This document shows positions 1 through 8,238 of a stretch of 64,000 bases of DNA, piece by piece. Position 1 is the stretch's first letter. Every line of letters starts with the position of its first letter. Source of the DNA: Nitrosomonadales bacterium (lineage in GTDB: Bacteria; Pseudomonadota; Gammaproteobacteria; Burkholderiales; Gallionellaceae); contig JACQFX010000037.1 in assembly GCA_016199835.1 (NCBI GenBank), positions 1-64,000 of the forward strand, given 5' to 3'. A program made the position numbers and the translations under genes. The notes under the pieces were generated by a model. That model was given only the letters and a program-made list of their open reading frames with translations. It was not told the DNA's origin and did no database searches.

Positions 1-335
1 CCACTTTGGCTTTGAATCCCGGTGCGTGATTCCTTCTCGTCCTTCTCATGCGCTTGCTCCTCTGTTGGCCGCACTCCGTGCGGCTTGGGTTGAGCAAGGC
101 TACCACTTAACAGACCGTCCGAATTGCTGGGGCCACTTCTACCTGATGCCCCACCCGAGGTAACGCCAGTGGAAGATACGGTTACCGCTCCACCGACACT
201 TGGTGCATTGGAAGCGCTGATCGCTAATGGCGCAGAAGAAGGGGCTGAAGCAGAGCCACCGCCGCCGCCTCCACACCCACCCAATAATGAGATAAAGGCA
301 GTAATGCCAATATAAATCCATATGTTCTTGTACAT
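1..335 (-). CDS. putative lipoprotein, 3-prime end beyond window edge
   Basis: The reading frame opens at 335 with MYKNIWIYIG and stays open to the left edge, so about 111 codons are visible and the C-terminus is missing. Residues 5-18 form a hydrophobic signal segment followed by a lipobox LLGGC, giving a predicted lipidated Cys21. A run of six glycines follows, then a Ser/Ala/Gly-rich low-complexity linker, typical of surface or periplasmic lipoproteins with a tethered distal domain. Nothing visible identifies the function. The visible C-terminal part becomes charged and rich in Glu and Lys. The lipoprotein call is good; any role is unknown. Confidence 0.7.
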   Translation of the reverse strand, partial: MYKNIWIYIGITAFISLLGGCGGGGGGSASAPSSAPLAISASNAPSVGGAVTVSSTGVTSGGASGRSGPSNSDGLLSGSLAQPKPHGVRPTEEQAHEKDEKESRTGIQSQS

Positions 336-654
336 GATCCACCCCCATTTATTGTATTGCCGACAGTGCTTGCTGACGATAATTTCTAGCCGGCAAGAAG
401 TAACATTTAACCAACCTAGAGAATAATGGTATTCCAATCTATAGCCTTTAACTATAGCCCGAAATGCATAGTCAACTCGCAGCTTCCCTATGCAATACGC
501 AAAGAGATGAGCAACTGGTATTCGCCTATGCGCGGTGTACTGTTACACGATGTCTTTAGCATCGCTCGACAAGCCGGCCCTGAGTCTGTCGAAGCGGCCA
601 AACCCCTGTGGAACGTCTAATGAATTATCTGGATGATTTAATCTGAAAATGGAA
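336..654. other. intergenic region without a convincing gene
   Basis: This 319-base stretch lies between the promoter side of the edge lipoprotein and the 3-prime end of a Sel1-repeat gene. It contains a degenerate short palindromic element at 565-599 and otherwise AT-richer non-coding sequence. A plus-strand frame at 426-620 runs through the palindromic repeat and has no recognisable domain, so I do not call it. Confidence 0.5.
565..599. repeat. REP-like palindromic element
   Basis: The sequence carries CCCTGAGTCTGTCGAAG, close to the very widespread intergenic repeat core CCCTGAGCCTGTCGAAGG found across Proteobacteria, with a partial inverted partner (TCGACA at 566, TGTCGA at 587). It lies in an intergenic region. 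It looks degenerate. Confidence 0.5.
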
Positions 655-2478
655 TCAAGGTGTAGCGACAGCCACCTTGTGCCGCGCCATCCATTCGCGT
701 GCCATGGACAGCGCAAGTTCGATCTGCTCGCGACTCATCGCGCCTTCGATCCGTTTGATCCCCATCTGTGCGTGCTCATTTCCCAGCAGTATCGCCACAT
801 TGAACCATTTGCACGCCTGCACGGAATCAGCTTCCACGCCGTCTCCCTCGTCATACTCCAGGCCTAGGTTATATTGCGCCTCGCTGTAGCCCTGTTCTGC
901 CGCCTTGAGCAGCCACGAGAACGCCAACCTGGAATCCTGCGGCACGCCTTTGCCATCGTGATACATGACCCCGATGTTGTATTGCGCCGCCGCATTGCCT
1001 CGCTCTGCGGCACGGCGGTATAGCTCCGCCGCCACCTTGTCACTCTGCTCGACACCCAGCCCCTGTTCATACATCGCGCCAAGGTGCTGCTGCGCTGCCG
1101 CATAACCGTGCCGGGCTGACTTGGAATACCACGTCACGGCTATCTCATTATTCTGCGGGACAGCCACGCCCTGCTGATACATTTCTCCGAGACTGTTTTG
1201 AGCCTCCGGTGATCCTTGCAGCGCTGCCTTGCGCAACCACTCCACCGCCTGCTTATCATCTTGCGGAACGCCTTGTCCCTGATGGAACATTACGCCCAGC
1301 TCGTATTGGGCCTCCATGCTGTCTTGCGCCGCCTTGCGCAACCATTCCTCAGCCAGTACGTCATCCTTGGCGACACCCTGCTCTTTGTGATACATCATGC
1401 CCAGGTTGTATTGCGCTTCGGCATAGCCCTGCTCGGCCGCGCGGCGAAACCACTTCGCCGCCTCCTTGTAATTCTGCGCGACACCTTTGCCCTGCAGATA
1501 CAACAGGCCGAGATTGTTCTGTGCCTCGGCATTGCCTGTCTGCTCGGCCGCCTGACGATACCAGTCCGCCGCCAGCGTATAGCCGTTCGCGATGCCGTGC
1601 GACAACTCATACATCAGTCCCAGATTGTTTTGCGCATCGGCGTTACCCTGCTCGGCCGCAAGGCGATACCAGGTTTCTGCCGTCTTGAAATCCTGCTGTA
1701 CTCCGCGCCCCTGGCGGTACATCCCACCCATGCTGTTCTGCGCAGCCGCATTGCCCTGTTCGGCCGCGCGGCGAAACCACGACACGGCTTCCTTATCACT
1801 TTGCTGGACGCCCAACCCCTGGCGGTACATCAGCCCGAGATTATTCTGCGCATCTGCATTGCCCTGTTCGGCCGCCTTGCGATACCACGCTGCGGCTTCC
1901 TTGTAATCCTGCGCGACGCCACGCCCCTGGTCATACATCAGGCCCAGGTTATTCTGCGCCTCATCATCGCCTTGCTCTGCGGCCTTGCGATACCACCCCG
2001 CAGACAGTCCGAGATCCTGTTCGACGCCCTGCCCCTGCTCATACATTTCTCCGAGGCTGCTTTGCGCTTCGATGTTGCCCTGCTCTGCGGCCTTGCGATA
2101 CCACTCCGCAGCCGCCTTGAAATCCTGCCCAACGCCCTGCCCCAGGTCATACATCAGGCCCAGATTATTCTGCGCTTCGGCATGCCCCCGTTCTGCTGCC
2201 TGACGAAGCCACGTGGCGGCGATCTTGTAATCCCGCACCACGCCCTGCCCCTGGTAATACATCACGCCAATCAGGAATTGCGCACGCGCATCGCCATGCG
2301 CCGCGTGCAAATTCAGCGCACGCAGCTCCTTCATCGCCAACTGGTAATCGCCCTTGTGATAGGCATCCAGCCCTTCCTGAAGGTCGGCACGCGCGGGCAC
2401 ACTGAGCATAAAGGCAGCCGCAGCCAGCATCGTGCAACATAAATATCTTGTCTTTAATTCGCTCATCGCTGCGCTCAT
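655..2478 (-). CDS. secreted Sel1-repeat (SLR) protein, 14 repeats
   Basis: After an N-terminal signal peptide (hydrophobic stretch ending SVPARA) the protein consists of about 14 consecutive Sel1-like repeats of 36 residues, each with the pattern AEAQNNLGLMY-x-GxGV-x-QDY-x-A-x-WYRKAAEQGN, followed by a short charged helical tail. Sel1 repeats form alpha-solenoid scaffolds for protein-protein contacts; no catalytic domain is present. It lies 66 bases downstream of a shorter paralogue in the same direction, so the two are probably co-transcribed. The repeats are very alike, which gives a 108-base DNA periodicity and long antisense frames. The start is unresolved: ATGs at 2508, 2478 and 2466 are in frame and none has a strong ribosome-binding site; I chose 2478. 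Confidence 0.85.
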   Translation of the reverse strand: MSAAMSELKTRYLCCTMLAAAAFMLSVPARADLQEGLDAYHKGDYQLAMKELRALNLHAAHGDARAQFLIGVMYYQGQGVVRDYKIAATWLRQAAERGHAEAQNNLGLMYDLGQGVGQDFKAAAEWYRKAAEQGNIEAQSSLGEMYEQGQGVEQDLGLSAGWYRKAAEQGDDEAQNNLGLMYDQGRGVAQDYKEAAAWYRKAAEQGNADAQNNLGLMYRQGLGVQQSDKEAVSWFRRAAEQGNAAAQNSMGGMYRQGRGVQQDFKTAETWYRLAAEQGNADAQNNLGLMYELSHGIANGYTLAADWYRQAAEQTGNAEAQNNLGLLYLQGKGVAQNYKEAAKWFRRAAEQGYAEAQYNLGMMYHKEQGVAKDDVLAEEWLRKAAQDSMEAQYELGVMFHQGQGVPQDDKQAVEWLRKAALQGSPEAQNSLGEMYQQGVAVPQNNEIAVTWYSKSARHGYAAAQQHLGAMYEQGLGVEQSDKVAAELYRRAAERGNAAAQYNIGVMYHDGKGVPQDSRLAFSWLLKAAEQGYSEAQYNLGLEYDEGDGVEADSVQACKWFNVAILLGNEHAQMGIKRIEGAMSREQIELALSMAREWMARHKVAVATP

Positions 2479-2544
2479 CGGCGAAACCGCCGTGCCGGTT
2501 TGACACATCCGGCACTATGGTTCATTTGCTCTCGATCCTGAAGA

Positions 2545-3588
2545 TCATTTGTGCTTGCGTTTGCTCTTTTTCGGTGTCGCACCGCCATCTTTCAACGTGC
2601 CGCTCACCCGTTTGAAATCCATCAATCTCTCGACCTCTTTGATGGCCTCCGCAGCTTTCTCATTACCTGCCGCCAGCGCCATGGCCAACCATTTATGCGC
2701 TTCCGCCAGGTCGGCCGGAACACCCAGGCCATCCTTGTACGCCATGCCAAGGTTGTACTCCGCCCTGGCATTTCCCTGCTCGGCCGATTTGCGGAACCAC
2801 ATCGCCGCTTCCTTGTAATCCTGTGGCACTCCCCGCCCTACGGCATTCATTTCTCCGAGGCTGAATTCCGCCAGCGCGTTGCCCCCCAGCTTATCCGCCT
2901 TGAGATAGCGCCTCATGGCCTCCGCGTAATCCTGGGTCACACCTTGTCCGCTGTCGTACATCACCCCGACGTTGTATTGCGCATCGGCATCCCCCCGCTC
3001 TGCCGCCTCGCGGAACCACGACAGCGCTTCCCGGTAATCCTTCTGCACACCCTCGCCGTTGTAATACATCAACCCAAGATTGTACTGGGCTTTCCCATAA
3101 CCCTGTTTCGCTGCCTTGCGATACCACGAAATGGCTTCCTGGGAATCCTGCTGCACATTGCGCCCGAGATCATACGCGACACCAAGGTTGTATTGCGCGA
3201 CACGATCCCCCTGCTCCGCCGCTTTGCGGAACCAGTTCATTGCTTCCGCATAATCCTGCTTTACGTCCACGCCATCAGTATAAGCAACCCCCAGACTGGA
3301 CTGGGCATCAGCATTACCCTGCTCCGCCGCCTTGAGATACCATTTCAGCGCCGTCTTTCTATCCTGTTTGGCGCCTTTGCCCCAGTAGTACATTGCCCCT
3401 AACTGGTACTGCGCCTGCGCTTCGCCTGCCTCGGCAAGCGGTTTGAATTCCGCCAGCGCGGCTGGATAATTCCCCGTGTAATAAGCGTCCAGCCCTTGCT
3501 GCAAGCCAGCTTGCGCACCTGCACACGCGACGAACAACGCCCCCGCCAGGCACAACCTGGTATAAATCTTCATCATCGAATTATTCAT
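2545..3588 (-). CDS. secreted Sel1-repeat (SLR) protein, 7 repeats
   Basis: This is a shorter paralogue of the downstream Sel1 protein. The start at 3588 follows GGGGGAG with nine bases of spacing; the signal peptide ends around GAQAGLQQGLDA. Seven Sel1 repeats follow, then a Lys-rich C-terminus ending KKSKRKHK. Both paralogues begin the mature region with LQ(E/Q)GLDAY and a first TPR-like unit, showing tandem duplication followed by repeat-number change. Such proteins act in the periplasm as adaptors; substrate or partner cannot be read from sequence. Confidence 0.85.
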   Translation of the reverse strand: MNNSMMKIYTRLCLAGALFVACAGAQAGLQQGLDAYYTGNYPAALAEFKPLAEAGEAQAQYQLGAMYYWGKGAKQDRKTALKWYLKAAEQGNADAQSSLGVAYTDGVDVKQDYAEAMNWFRKAAEQGDRVAQYNLGVAYDLGRNVQQDSQEAISWYRKAAKQGYGKAQYNLGLMYYNGEGVQKDYREALSWFREAAERGDADAQYNVGVMYDSGQGVTQDYAEAMRRYLKADKLGGNALAEFSLGEMNAVGRGVPQDYKEAAMWFRKSAEQGNARAEYNLGMAYKDGLGVPADLAEAHKWLAMALAAGNEKAAEAIKEVERLMDFKRVSGTLKDGGATPKKSKRKHK

Positions 3589-3826
3589 AAACATTTCTCC
3601 CCCGACATCCTGCACGCATGAACTTCCCCAAACCTTCAGTGCGCTTCTGAAATATTACTGGAAATTCTTTAAGTTTGGATTAAACGAGGATATAAATTTA
3701 CGAGCCGGGTAGCCGCCCTTTGCGCCACATGTCTTATCTTGATTATACCGGCTCTTGGCATATTCAATTCTTAATTATGCCCGCCCCCAAACACAACACG
3801 CCAGAAGGCTTTTATCTCGAATGTTC

Positions 3827-3988
3827 TTATAGTAACAAGCTGGCCGTAATGCAGCACAAACTGGAAATAACAATGATCAGAATGATGGTCGTGGCGCATT
3901 CCGCCCACTCCGACTTCTTCTGTGCAATCGATTTCATCTTAAGGGTGGCGTCCCTCCGATCCAGCAATACACCGTTGTCGTGGTTCAT
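3827..3988 (-). CDS. candidate small membrane protein, 53 residues
   Basis: An ATG at 3988 is preceded by GGAG with six bases of spacing, and the frame gives MNHDNGVLLDRRDATLKMKS... ending in a single strongly hydrophobic segment (TTIILIIVISSLCC, residues 33-46) close to the C-terminus. The first 30 residues are charged, so this could be a tail-anchored single-span protein. The frame also stays open upstream into the tRNA gene, but the SD-supported start decides the short form. No family is recognised. The call rests on the ribosome-binding site and the membrane segment only. Confidence 0.45.
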   Translation of the reverse strand: MNHDNGVLLDRRDATLKMKSIAQKKSEWAECATTIILIIVISSLCCITASLLL

Positions 3989-4220
3989 GTTAACTCCGTT
4001 GCCGAAACATTTCGTATGCCCGCAGAGTACCGGTAAATCAAGCATCCCCCAAGCCAACACATCGGCTTGCAGACAGGCGATATATGGGCCGGGAATCAGG
4101 ATGAACGGTTGAATTACAGAGGCGAGCGGTTTACCGCAAGGATTTCGCAAAGTAGCTTCGACTGCGGGATGTCCGGCAAGGCCAGGGCTATAGATATAGT
4201 GGAACGGATACCACGAGTTC

Positions 4221-4310
4221 TGGCGGAAGCGGTGAGATTCGAACTCACGGAGGACTCTCATCCTCGGTAGTTTTCAAGACTACTGCCTTAAACCGCTCGG
4301 CCACGCTTCC
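4221..4310 (-). tRNA. tRNA-Ser (anticodon TGA)
   Basis: On the minus strand the molecule starts GGAAGCG at 4310 and its acceptor stem closes with CGCTTCC at 4231-4225, followed by G73 and an encoded CCA (4223-4221). The anticodon loop reads TCTTGAAA with anticodon TGA between paired GTAGT/ACTAC arms. A long variable arm (GAGGATGAGAGTCCTC) and TTCGAATC T-loop are typical of serine tRNAs. Length 90 bases with CCA. Confidence 0.97.
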
Positions 4311-4386
4311 AACGGCGCGCATGATACCCGAAACACCTTGCTTAAACCACTCGCAGCGGGTGCAACAGGATGGGCTCGGCGTCCCT

Positions 4387-4476
4387 TTAATCCTTGGGTT
4401 TCCCTGCAAAAATGATCATCAGCGCCAGGATAATGAATGGCGATAATATGAAAAGCATAAGGTAGGCGTTTCTCAT
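4387..4476 (-). CDS. candidate 29-residue membrane peptide
   Basis: The frame from ATG at 4476 encodes MRNAYLMLFILSPFIILALM followed by IIFAGKPKD and a stop. It is almost entirely one hydrophobic helix with a short polar end (GKPKD), the architecture of bacterial single-span small proteins. The ribosome-binding site is weak (GAAGA, eight bases upstream). It lies alone between tRNA-Ser and the yccA-like gene. Only composition and ORF integrity support it. Confidence 0.35.
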   Translation of the reverse strand: MRNAYLMLFILSPFIILALMIIFAGKPKD

Positions 4477-4606
4477 GAGGGTCTTCACTGTAGTATTTAT
4501 AGCAGTGCCAGTATAACCGAGATGGTTACCCGCACTGCGCGATTGCAACTTTCATCCCATTTCTGTAGTCTCACGCCCGTCGTTGTTTAATCATTGGAGA
4601 AGAACC

Positions 4607-5296
4607 ATGCAATACGAATATATTCCCGCAACCCAGACCGGCTCGCTTGCGCTTGAGCAGAACAAGGTGTTGCGCAACACTTATATGATGCTGGCGCTGA
4701 CCATGATCCCCACGGTCATCGGCGCATTCATCGGCACCTCGATCAACTTTTCGTTCATGGCGCTGCACCCCATCATGTTCTCGCTGCTGATGTTCGGCGC
4801 AATGATGGGCCTGATGTTCGCCGTCACCGCGCTGCGCAACAGCGTATGGGGCGTCGTCGCGCTGCTCGGATTCACTTTCGTCGCCGGCGTATTCCTCGGC
4901 CCCATCCTGCAAGTCGCGCTGCATTTCAGGAACGGCGCACAACTCGTAGGCATGGCCGCAGGCGGCACCGGCATCATCTTCGGCAGCCTGGCGACCATCG
5001 CCACGGTGACGAAGAAGGACTTCAGCTTCATGGGCAAGTTTTTGTTCATCGGTCTCATCATGCTGATCGTCGCCTCGCTGGCCAACCTATTCTTCCAGAT
5101 CCCCGCGCTGTCGCTGACCATCTCCGCAATCGCCGTGATGATCTTCTCGGCCTATATCCTGTTCGACGTGAGCCGCATCGTGCAGGGCGGTGAGACCAAC
5201 TACGTGATGGCCACACTGGCGCTGTACATGGACATCTACAACCTGTTCATCAACCTGCTGCAACTGCTGATGGCGTTCAGCGGCGAACGGGACTGA
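4607..5296 (+). CDS. Bax inhibitor-1/YccA family membrane protein
   Basis: The 229-residue protein is composed of about seven closely spaced hydrophobic helices with the BI-1/YccA layout: a short polar N-terminus (MQYEYIPATQTGSLALEQNK), the first membrane segment after VLRNTYMML, and a C-terminal pair containing DIYNLFINLLQLLMAF, which matches the conserved family end. E. coli YccA modulates the FtsH protease; other members may conduct ions. The start at 4607 has GGAGAAG eight bases upstream and is preferred to an in-frame codon at 4583. It is followed by a repeat element and a strong terminator, so it appears monocistronic. Confidence 0.92.
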   Translation: MQYEYIPATQTGSLALEQNKVLRNTYMMLALTMIPTVIGAFIGTSINFSFMALHPIMFSLLMFGAMMGLMFAVTALRNSVWGVVALLGFTFVAGVFLGPILQVALHFRNGAQLVGMAAGGTGIIFGSLATIATVTKKDFSFMGKFLFIGLIMLIVASLANLFFQIPALSLTISAIAVMIFSAYILFDVSRIVQGGETNYVMATLALYMDIYNLFINLLQLLMAFSGERD

Positions 5297-5300
5297 TACC

Positions 5301-5328
5301 CGTCATTCCCGCGCAGGCGGGAATCCAG
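5301..5328. repeat. short palindromic intergenic repeat
   Basis: CGTCATTCCCGCGCAGGCGGGAATCCAG contains an exact 8-bp inverted repeat (ATTCCCGC and GCGGGAAT, 5305-5324). I recognise this as a widespread proteobacterial dispersed palindrome. It sits between the yccA-like stop codon and its terminator. Confidence 0.7.
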
Positions 5329-5330
5329 AA

Positions 5331-5353
5331 AGGCGGCGCAAGCCGCCTTTTTT
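5331..5353 (+). terminator. Rho-independent terminator after yccA-like gene
   Basis: AGGCGGC-GCAA-GCCGCCT forms a 7-bp GC-rich stem with a four-base loop followed by six T, 35 bases after the stop codon. Confidence 0.9.
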
Positions 5354-5379
5354 ATGCCCGACAACAGGAAATAACCGAT

Positions 5380-5730
5380 ATGCAACTCGACACCTTCTTG
5401 CAACGCCTGAACGATGCGCCAGAAAGCATCGCCTTCGCCGATACCATCGCCGTGATAGATACCCTGTATGACTTCACCCCCGCCGCCTTCACCAACGGCG
5501 CGACCCGCAATGACGCCGGGCAAAACAACGGGTCGTGCAAACTGTTCTCATTCGCCAAACTGCATGGCCTGTCGCAACAGCAGGCGCTGCATTGCTTCGG
5601 CGATTTTTACCGCAAGGATGTGCTCAAGCACCCGGACGGCAGCGACCATCAGAACATCCGCAATTTCATGAAGACGGGATGGGAAGGAATCAGGTTTGAA
5701 GGCGATGCACTGGCGCCGAAGCGCGTCTGA
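5380..5730 (+). CDS. HopJ-family conserved protein
   Basis: The 116-residue protein matches the HopJ family end to end: F-x-DT-x-AVID-x-x-YDFTP near residues 20-36, the core NDAGQNNGSCKLFSFAKL (about residues 48-65), and the C-terminal DHQNIRNFMKTGWEGI. The family was named from a Pseudomonas type III effector candidate, but members are widespread chromosomal cytosolic proteins of unknown biochemical function, and no secretion genes lie nearby. It follows the terminator of the preceding gene, so it has its own transcription. Confidence 0.9.
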   Translation: MQLDTFLQRLNDAPESIAFADTIAVIDTLYDFTPAAFTNGATRNDAGQNNGSCKLFSFAKLHGLSQQQALHCFGDFYRKDVLKHPDGSDHQNIRNFMKTGWEGIRFEGDALAPKRV

Positions 5731-5920
5731 TCTGTAGCAATCCGGCGCCCGGTTCGAGGCTCGGCCTTTGCTACCGCTTCAAGTCAACCTTGTTTGTTTC
5801 TGCCTTGCATCCGGAACGGGCGGTTGCCCATGCATTCCGGCAGATAGCGGCAGCAAGGCCATTCCGACAGGGTTCCGGCGCAATTTGTTTTCTGCCGCGT
5901 TTGATTGGAAGACTGTATCG

Positions 5921-6367
5921 CTATGACAGCCTTTTCTCCAGCCGGTTATCGATTGACCATTTGCTGCGGCCCAGTATTAACAATACACCAAGCAATATTC
6001 CCCATGACAAGTGTTGATTAATCCCGGCTTCGCTCAAGTCGGCGTAGGAGATGACGGCAACCAGATTGAGAATGAACAAGCCCGCTGCGGCGAAACGACC
6101 AAACAGCCCCAATACCAGCAACACTGACAGTCCCAGCTCCGCACCGGCCGCCAGCGTTGCCGCCACCTCGGGTGGCAAGAGCGGAACATGATAGACATCG
6201 CTGAACAGGTACAGGGTGCTGTCCCAGCTTTGCACTTTGGTCAGTCCGGACTTGAAAAATATATTCGCCAGATAGAGCCTCAACCCCATATCCATCAATG
6301 GCGCCAGGTATTCCGGGAGGTGTGAAGCGGTGTAGTAATACCGTGCCAATCGTGATAACAAAGTCAT
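5921..6367 (-). CDS. DoxX-family membrane protein, last gene of bufferin operon
   Basis: The 148-residue protein has four hydrophobic helices and the DoxX signature region LRLYLANIFFKSGLTKVQSW (residues 28-47). In bufferin operons a DoxX protein is regularly the fourth gene and is thought to act in the membrane with the mature copper-binding peptide, possibly as a redox partner; the exact role is not established. Its ATG overlaps the bufC stop by four bases, which indicates translational coupling. It is convergent with the HopJ gene. Confidence 0.9.
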   Translation of the reverse strand: MTLLSRLARYYYTASHLPEYLAPLMDMGLRLYLANIFFKSGLTKVQSWDSTLYLFSDVYHVPLLPPEVAATLAAGAELGLSVLLVLGLFGRFAAAGLFILNLVAVISYADLSEAGINQHLSWGILLGVLLILGRSKWSIDNRLEKRLS

Positions 6368-7140
6368 GATGTTGCTCCCAGAGTAAAGCCTGCAATCACG
6401 TTGTGCTTCACAAACTTCAGCAGCGCGGCTTGCAGATCGAATTTCGGATGATGCTCCAGCGTACCAACCGTTGCCTCTCCCAGCGAAATGCCGCTAGCTA
6501 CGCGATGCAGACAATCAGTTTCCGCGTTCGTCAGTTCGATAACCCGTACCGCGCCATCCTCGCGGTAGACCAGTGCATTGCCGGTGCCGCTATCCAGATC
6601 AATGTGGAAATCCGCTGCCGCACCGGGCTGGTGTGCGTGCCAGATCGAGACAACCGGATAGCGGGAATGCAACAAATGACAACTCTGCCGGGTGCGCAAG
6701 ACCAACTCTGAATATTGTTCCGGCGCAACCTGTGCCAACTCGTTTACGTCCAGCGCTGTTTCATCAGCCGCAAAATACGCAACATGACATGCCCATTCCA
6801 GCGCAGCCACATCCGGCAGATAAACCAATTCCCGAGCCTGCTCGAAGGCTGCAACGAAGCCCGGCAATTCGGGGCCAAAGTCATGCAGGTTTGCACTGCG
6901 TGAAGGATGTTGCTCGATGAATCTTCTGGCCAGAAGGCGGAAGAAATCATCACCAACCAGTTGTTTGACGACCGGGTAAGCGCCCGCCAAAGCATCATGC
7001 AGATTGCCGCGATAATTATTGCGATAGACCTCGATGGCGACTTCACCGGAGTAGTTTGCATATGCATGTTCTATCAGCGATGATGGCTTTTCGCCGCGCA
7101 CGATGATCCGCGCAAAATGGGAGAGTTCACTGTTCAGCAA
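6364..7140 (-). CDS. bufC: BufC/HvfC-type partner of MNIO enzyme (DUF2063 N-terminal domain)
   Basis: The 258-residue protein has the DUF2063/HvfC-BufC N-terminal domain (residues 1-95: IEVYRNNYRGNLHDALAGAYPVV and LARRFIEQHPSRSANLHDFG) and a C-terminal domain that in this family resembles a RiPP recognition element. Such proteins bind the MNIO enzyme and help present the precursor peptide. The start is TTG at 7140, set by GGAGG six to seven bases upstream; it overlaps the bufB end by 14 bases. Family membership and position leave little doubt about assignment. Confidence 0.93.
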   Translation of the reverse strand: MLNSELSHFARIIVRGEKPSSLIEHAYANYSGEVAIEVYRNNYRGNLHDALAGAYPVVKQLVGDDFFRLLARRFIEQHPSRSANLHDFGPELPGFVAAFEQARELVYLPDVAALEWACHVAYFAADETALDVNELAQVAPEQYSELVLRTRQSCHLLHSRYPVVSIWHAHQPGAAADFHIDLDSGTGNALVYREDGAVRVIELTNAETDCLHRVASGISLGEATVGTLEHHPKFDLQAALLKFVKHNVIAGFTLGATS

Positions 7141-7975
7141 GACACACCTCCAATTTCTCCAGACGTTGTTGCGCCTTCGCCGCCTCGCCCATCAGCACAG
7201 CAAGCTCGGGGATGTCCGTATCCCATTCGATCAACGTTGGCCTCGGCCCGATATGCTGCAACACGGCTTCATACAGCTCCCATACCTCGGGATAGACCGG
7301 ATGGTTATGTGTGTCCACCAGACAACCATCGCGCACACTATATCCGGCCAGGTGATATTCCTTCACCGCTTCCGGCGGAATAGCCCTGATAAATGCGTCG
7401 GCATCCACGCCAAGGTTGCGCATGTTCACGTACAGGTTCTCCACATCGAACAGGATGCCGCAACCAGTGCGTCGCGTTAATTCGGCGAGAAACTCACCCT
7501 CGGTCATTTCGCTGTGGGAAAAAGACAGATAGCTGGACAGATTTTCCACCAGCAATTGGCGCCCCAACCTTTCCTGCACCTGATCCACGCGTCGAGCCAC
7601 GTGAACCAGCGCTTCGCGGGTATACGGAAATGGCAACAGGTCGTTGATCACCATACCGTCCGCCGAATTCCAGCACAGATGCTCGGATACGGCCATAGGC
7701 TGCACGTCATCGCACAGATGCCTGAGCGAAGACAGATGCCGCTGATCGAGCGGCGAGGTGGATGCCAGGCCCATGCCAACGCCATGAAGGCTAACGGGGT
7801 AGTGCTCGCGCACCTTGAGCAAGGTATGCAGCGGCGCACCACCACCGAAGAAATTCTCGTTATGTACTTCCACCCAGCTCAATTGGGGCAATTTCTCAAG
7901 AACCTCGCGGTAGTGAGGTGCCCGCAAGCCAATACCTGCGGCAAGGGGTAATGCATTGGTTGCGGGCATAATCAT
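7127..7975 (-). CDS. bufB: MNIO-family (DUF692) iron enzyme BufB
   Basis: This 282-residue TIM-barrel protein belongs to the DUF692/MNIO family (multinuclear non-heme iron oxidative enzymes). Conserved elements are visible in order: GIGLRAPHYREVL, WVEVHNENFFGG, YPVSLHGVGMGL, AVSEHLCWNS, LLVENLSSYL, GCGILFDVENLYVN, YHLAGY, DTHNHPV and LIEWDTDIPEL; the His, Glu, Asp and Asn residues in these blocks are the expected iron ligands. Family members with BufA-type substrates convert cysteines of the precursor to thiooxazole groups that bind copper. The preferred start is ATG 7975 (AAGG seven bases upstream), overlapping the bufA stop by one base; GTG 7978 and ATG 7969 are alternatives. Confidence 0.95.
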   Translation of the reverse strand: MIMPATNALPLAAGIGLRAPHYREVLEKLPQLSWVEVHNENFFGGGAPLHTLLKVREHYPVSLHGVGMGLASTSPLDQRHLSSLRHLCDDVQPMAVSEHLCWNSADGMVINDLLPFPYTREALVHVARRVDQVQERLGRQLLVENLSSYLSFSHSEMTEGEFLAELTRRTGCGILFDVENLYVNMRNLGVDADAFIRAIPPEAVKEYHLAGYSVRDGCLVDTHNHPVYPEVWELYEAVLQHIGPRPTLIEWDTDIPELAVLMGEAAKAQQRLEKLEVCLAEQ

Positions 7976-8238
7976 CACATCGCCTTCAGAGTACCGCCTG
8001 CGATCTTGTCGCAGGTTCCTTTGGGAACAGCGACAAAGTCCATTGGATCGCTGTTCTTGGTGCCCTGCCCGGCACAGGAATGCGCACTTTTGTTGCTCGC
8101 GCAGTCATTCTTGCCCGCCTTCGCTATGCCGAAACACTGCTCCATGTCCGTCTTCTTGTCGGCTGCGCTTGCAGTGCCTGCCAGACCAAGAGCCAACAGG
8201 CCACTGATTGCCATCGTCAAGATTTTTTGCTTTTCCAT
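7975..8238 (-). CDS. bufA: bufferin precursor BufA (DUF2282)
   Basis: The 87-residue product has a signal peptide (residues 1-25, ending AGTASA) and a DUF2282 core with four cysteines, C35, C46, C55 and C76, in the blocks MEQCFGIAKAGKNDCA, HSCAG and VPKGTCDKIAGG. This is the family of bufferins, ribosomally made peptides modified at cysteines by BufB-BufC and exported to the periplasm, where they sequester copper. The start has AAAGGAG seven bases upstream. It heads a four-gene overlapping operon and is preceded by a SigF-type promoter. Confidence 0.95.
   Translation of the reverse strand: MEKQKILTMAISGLLALGLAGTASAADKKTDMEQCFGIAKAGKNDCASNKSAHSCAGQGTKNSDPMDFVAVPKGTCDKIAGGTLKAM

Noticed and set aside
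1216..2442. Long plus-strand open frame of 408 codons
   Set aside because: It lies antisense within the Sel1-repeat gene and is open only because that gene is built of near-identical 108-base repeats; its protein has no recognisable domain.
655..2478. Regular DNA repeats considered as a CRISPR array
   Set aside because: The period is 108 bases without variable spacers between fixed short repeats, and the frame encodes Sel1 units throughout.
3720..4112. Plus-strand open frame of 130 codons upstream of tRNA-Ser
   Set aside because: No domain or ribosome-binding site; it overlaps the SD-supported small frame on the other strand.
5380..5730. HopJ gene as a type III secretion effector
   Set aside because: No secretion genes nearby, and the family is widespread in bacteria without such systems.
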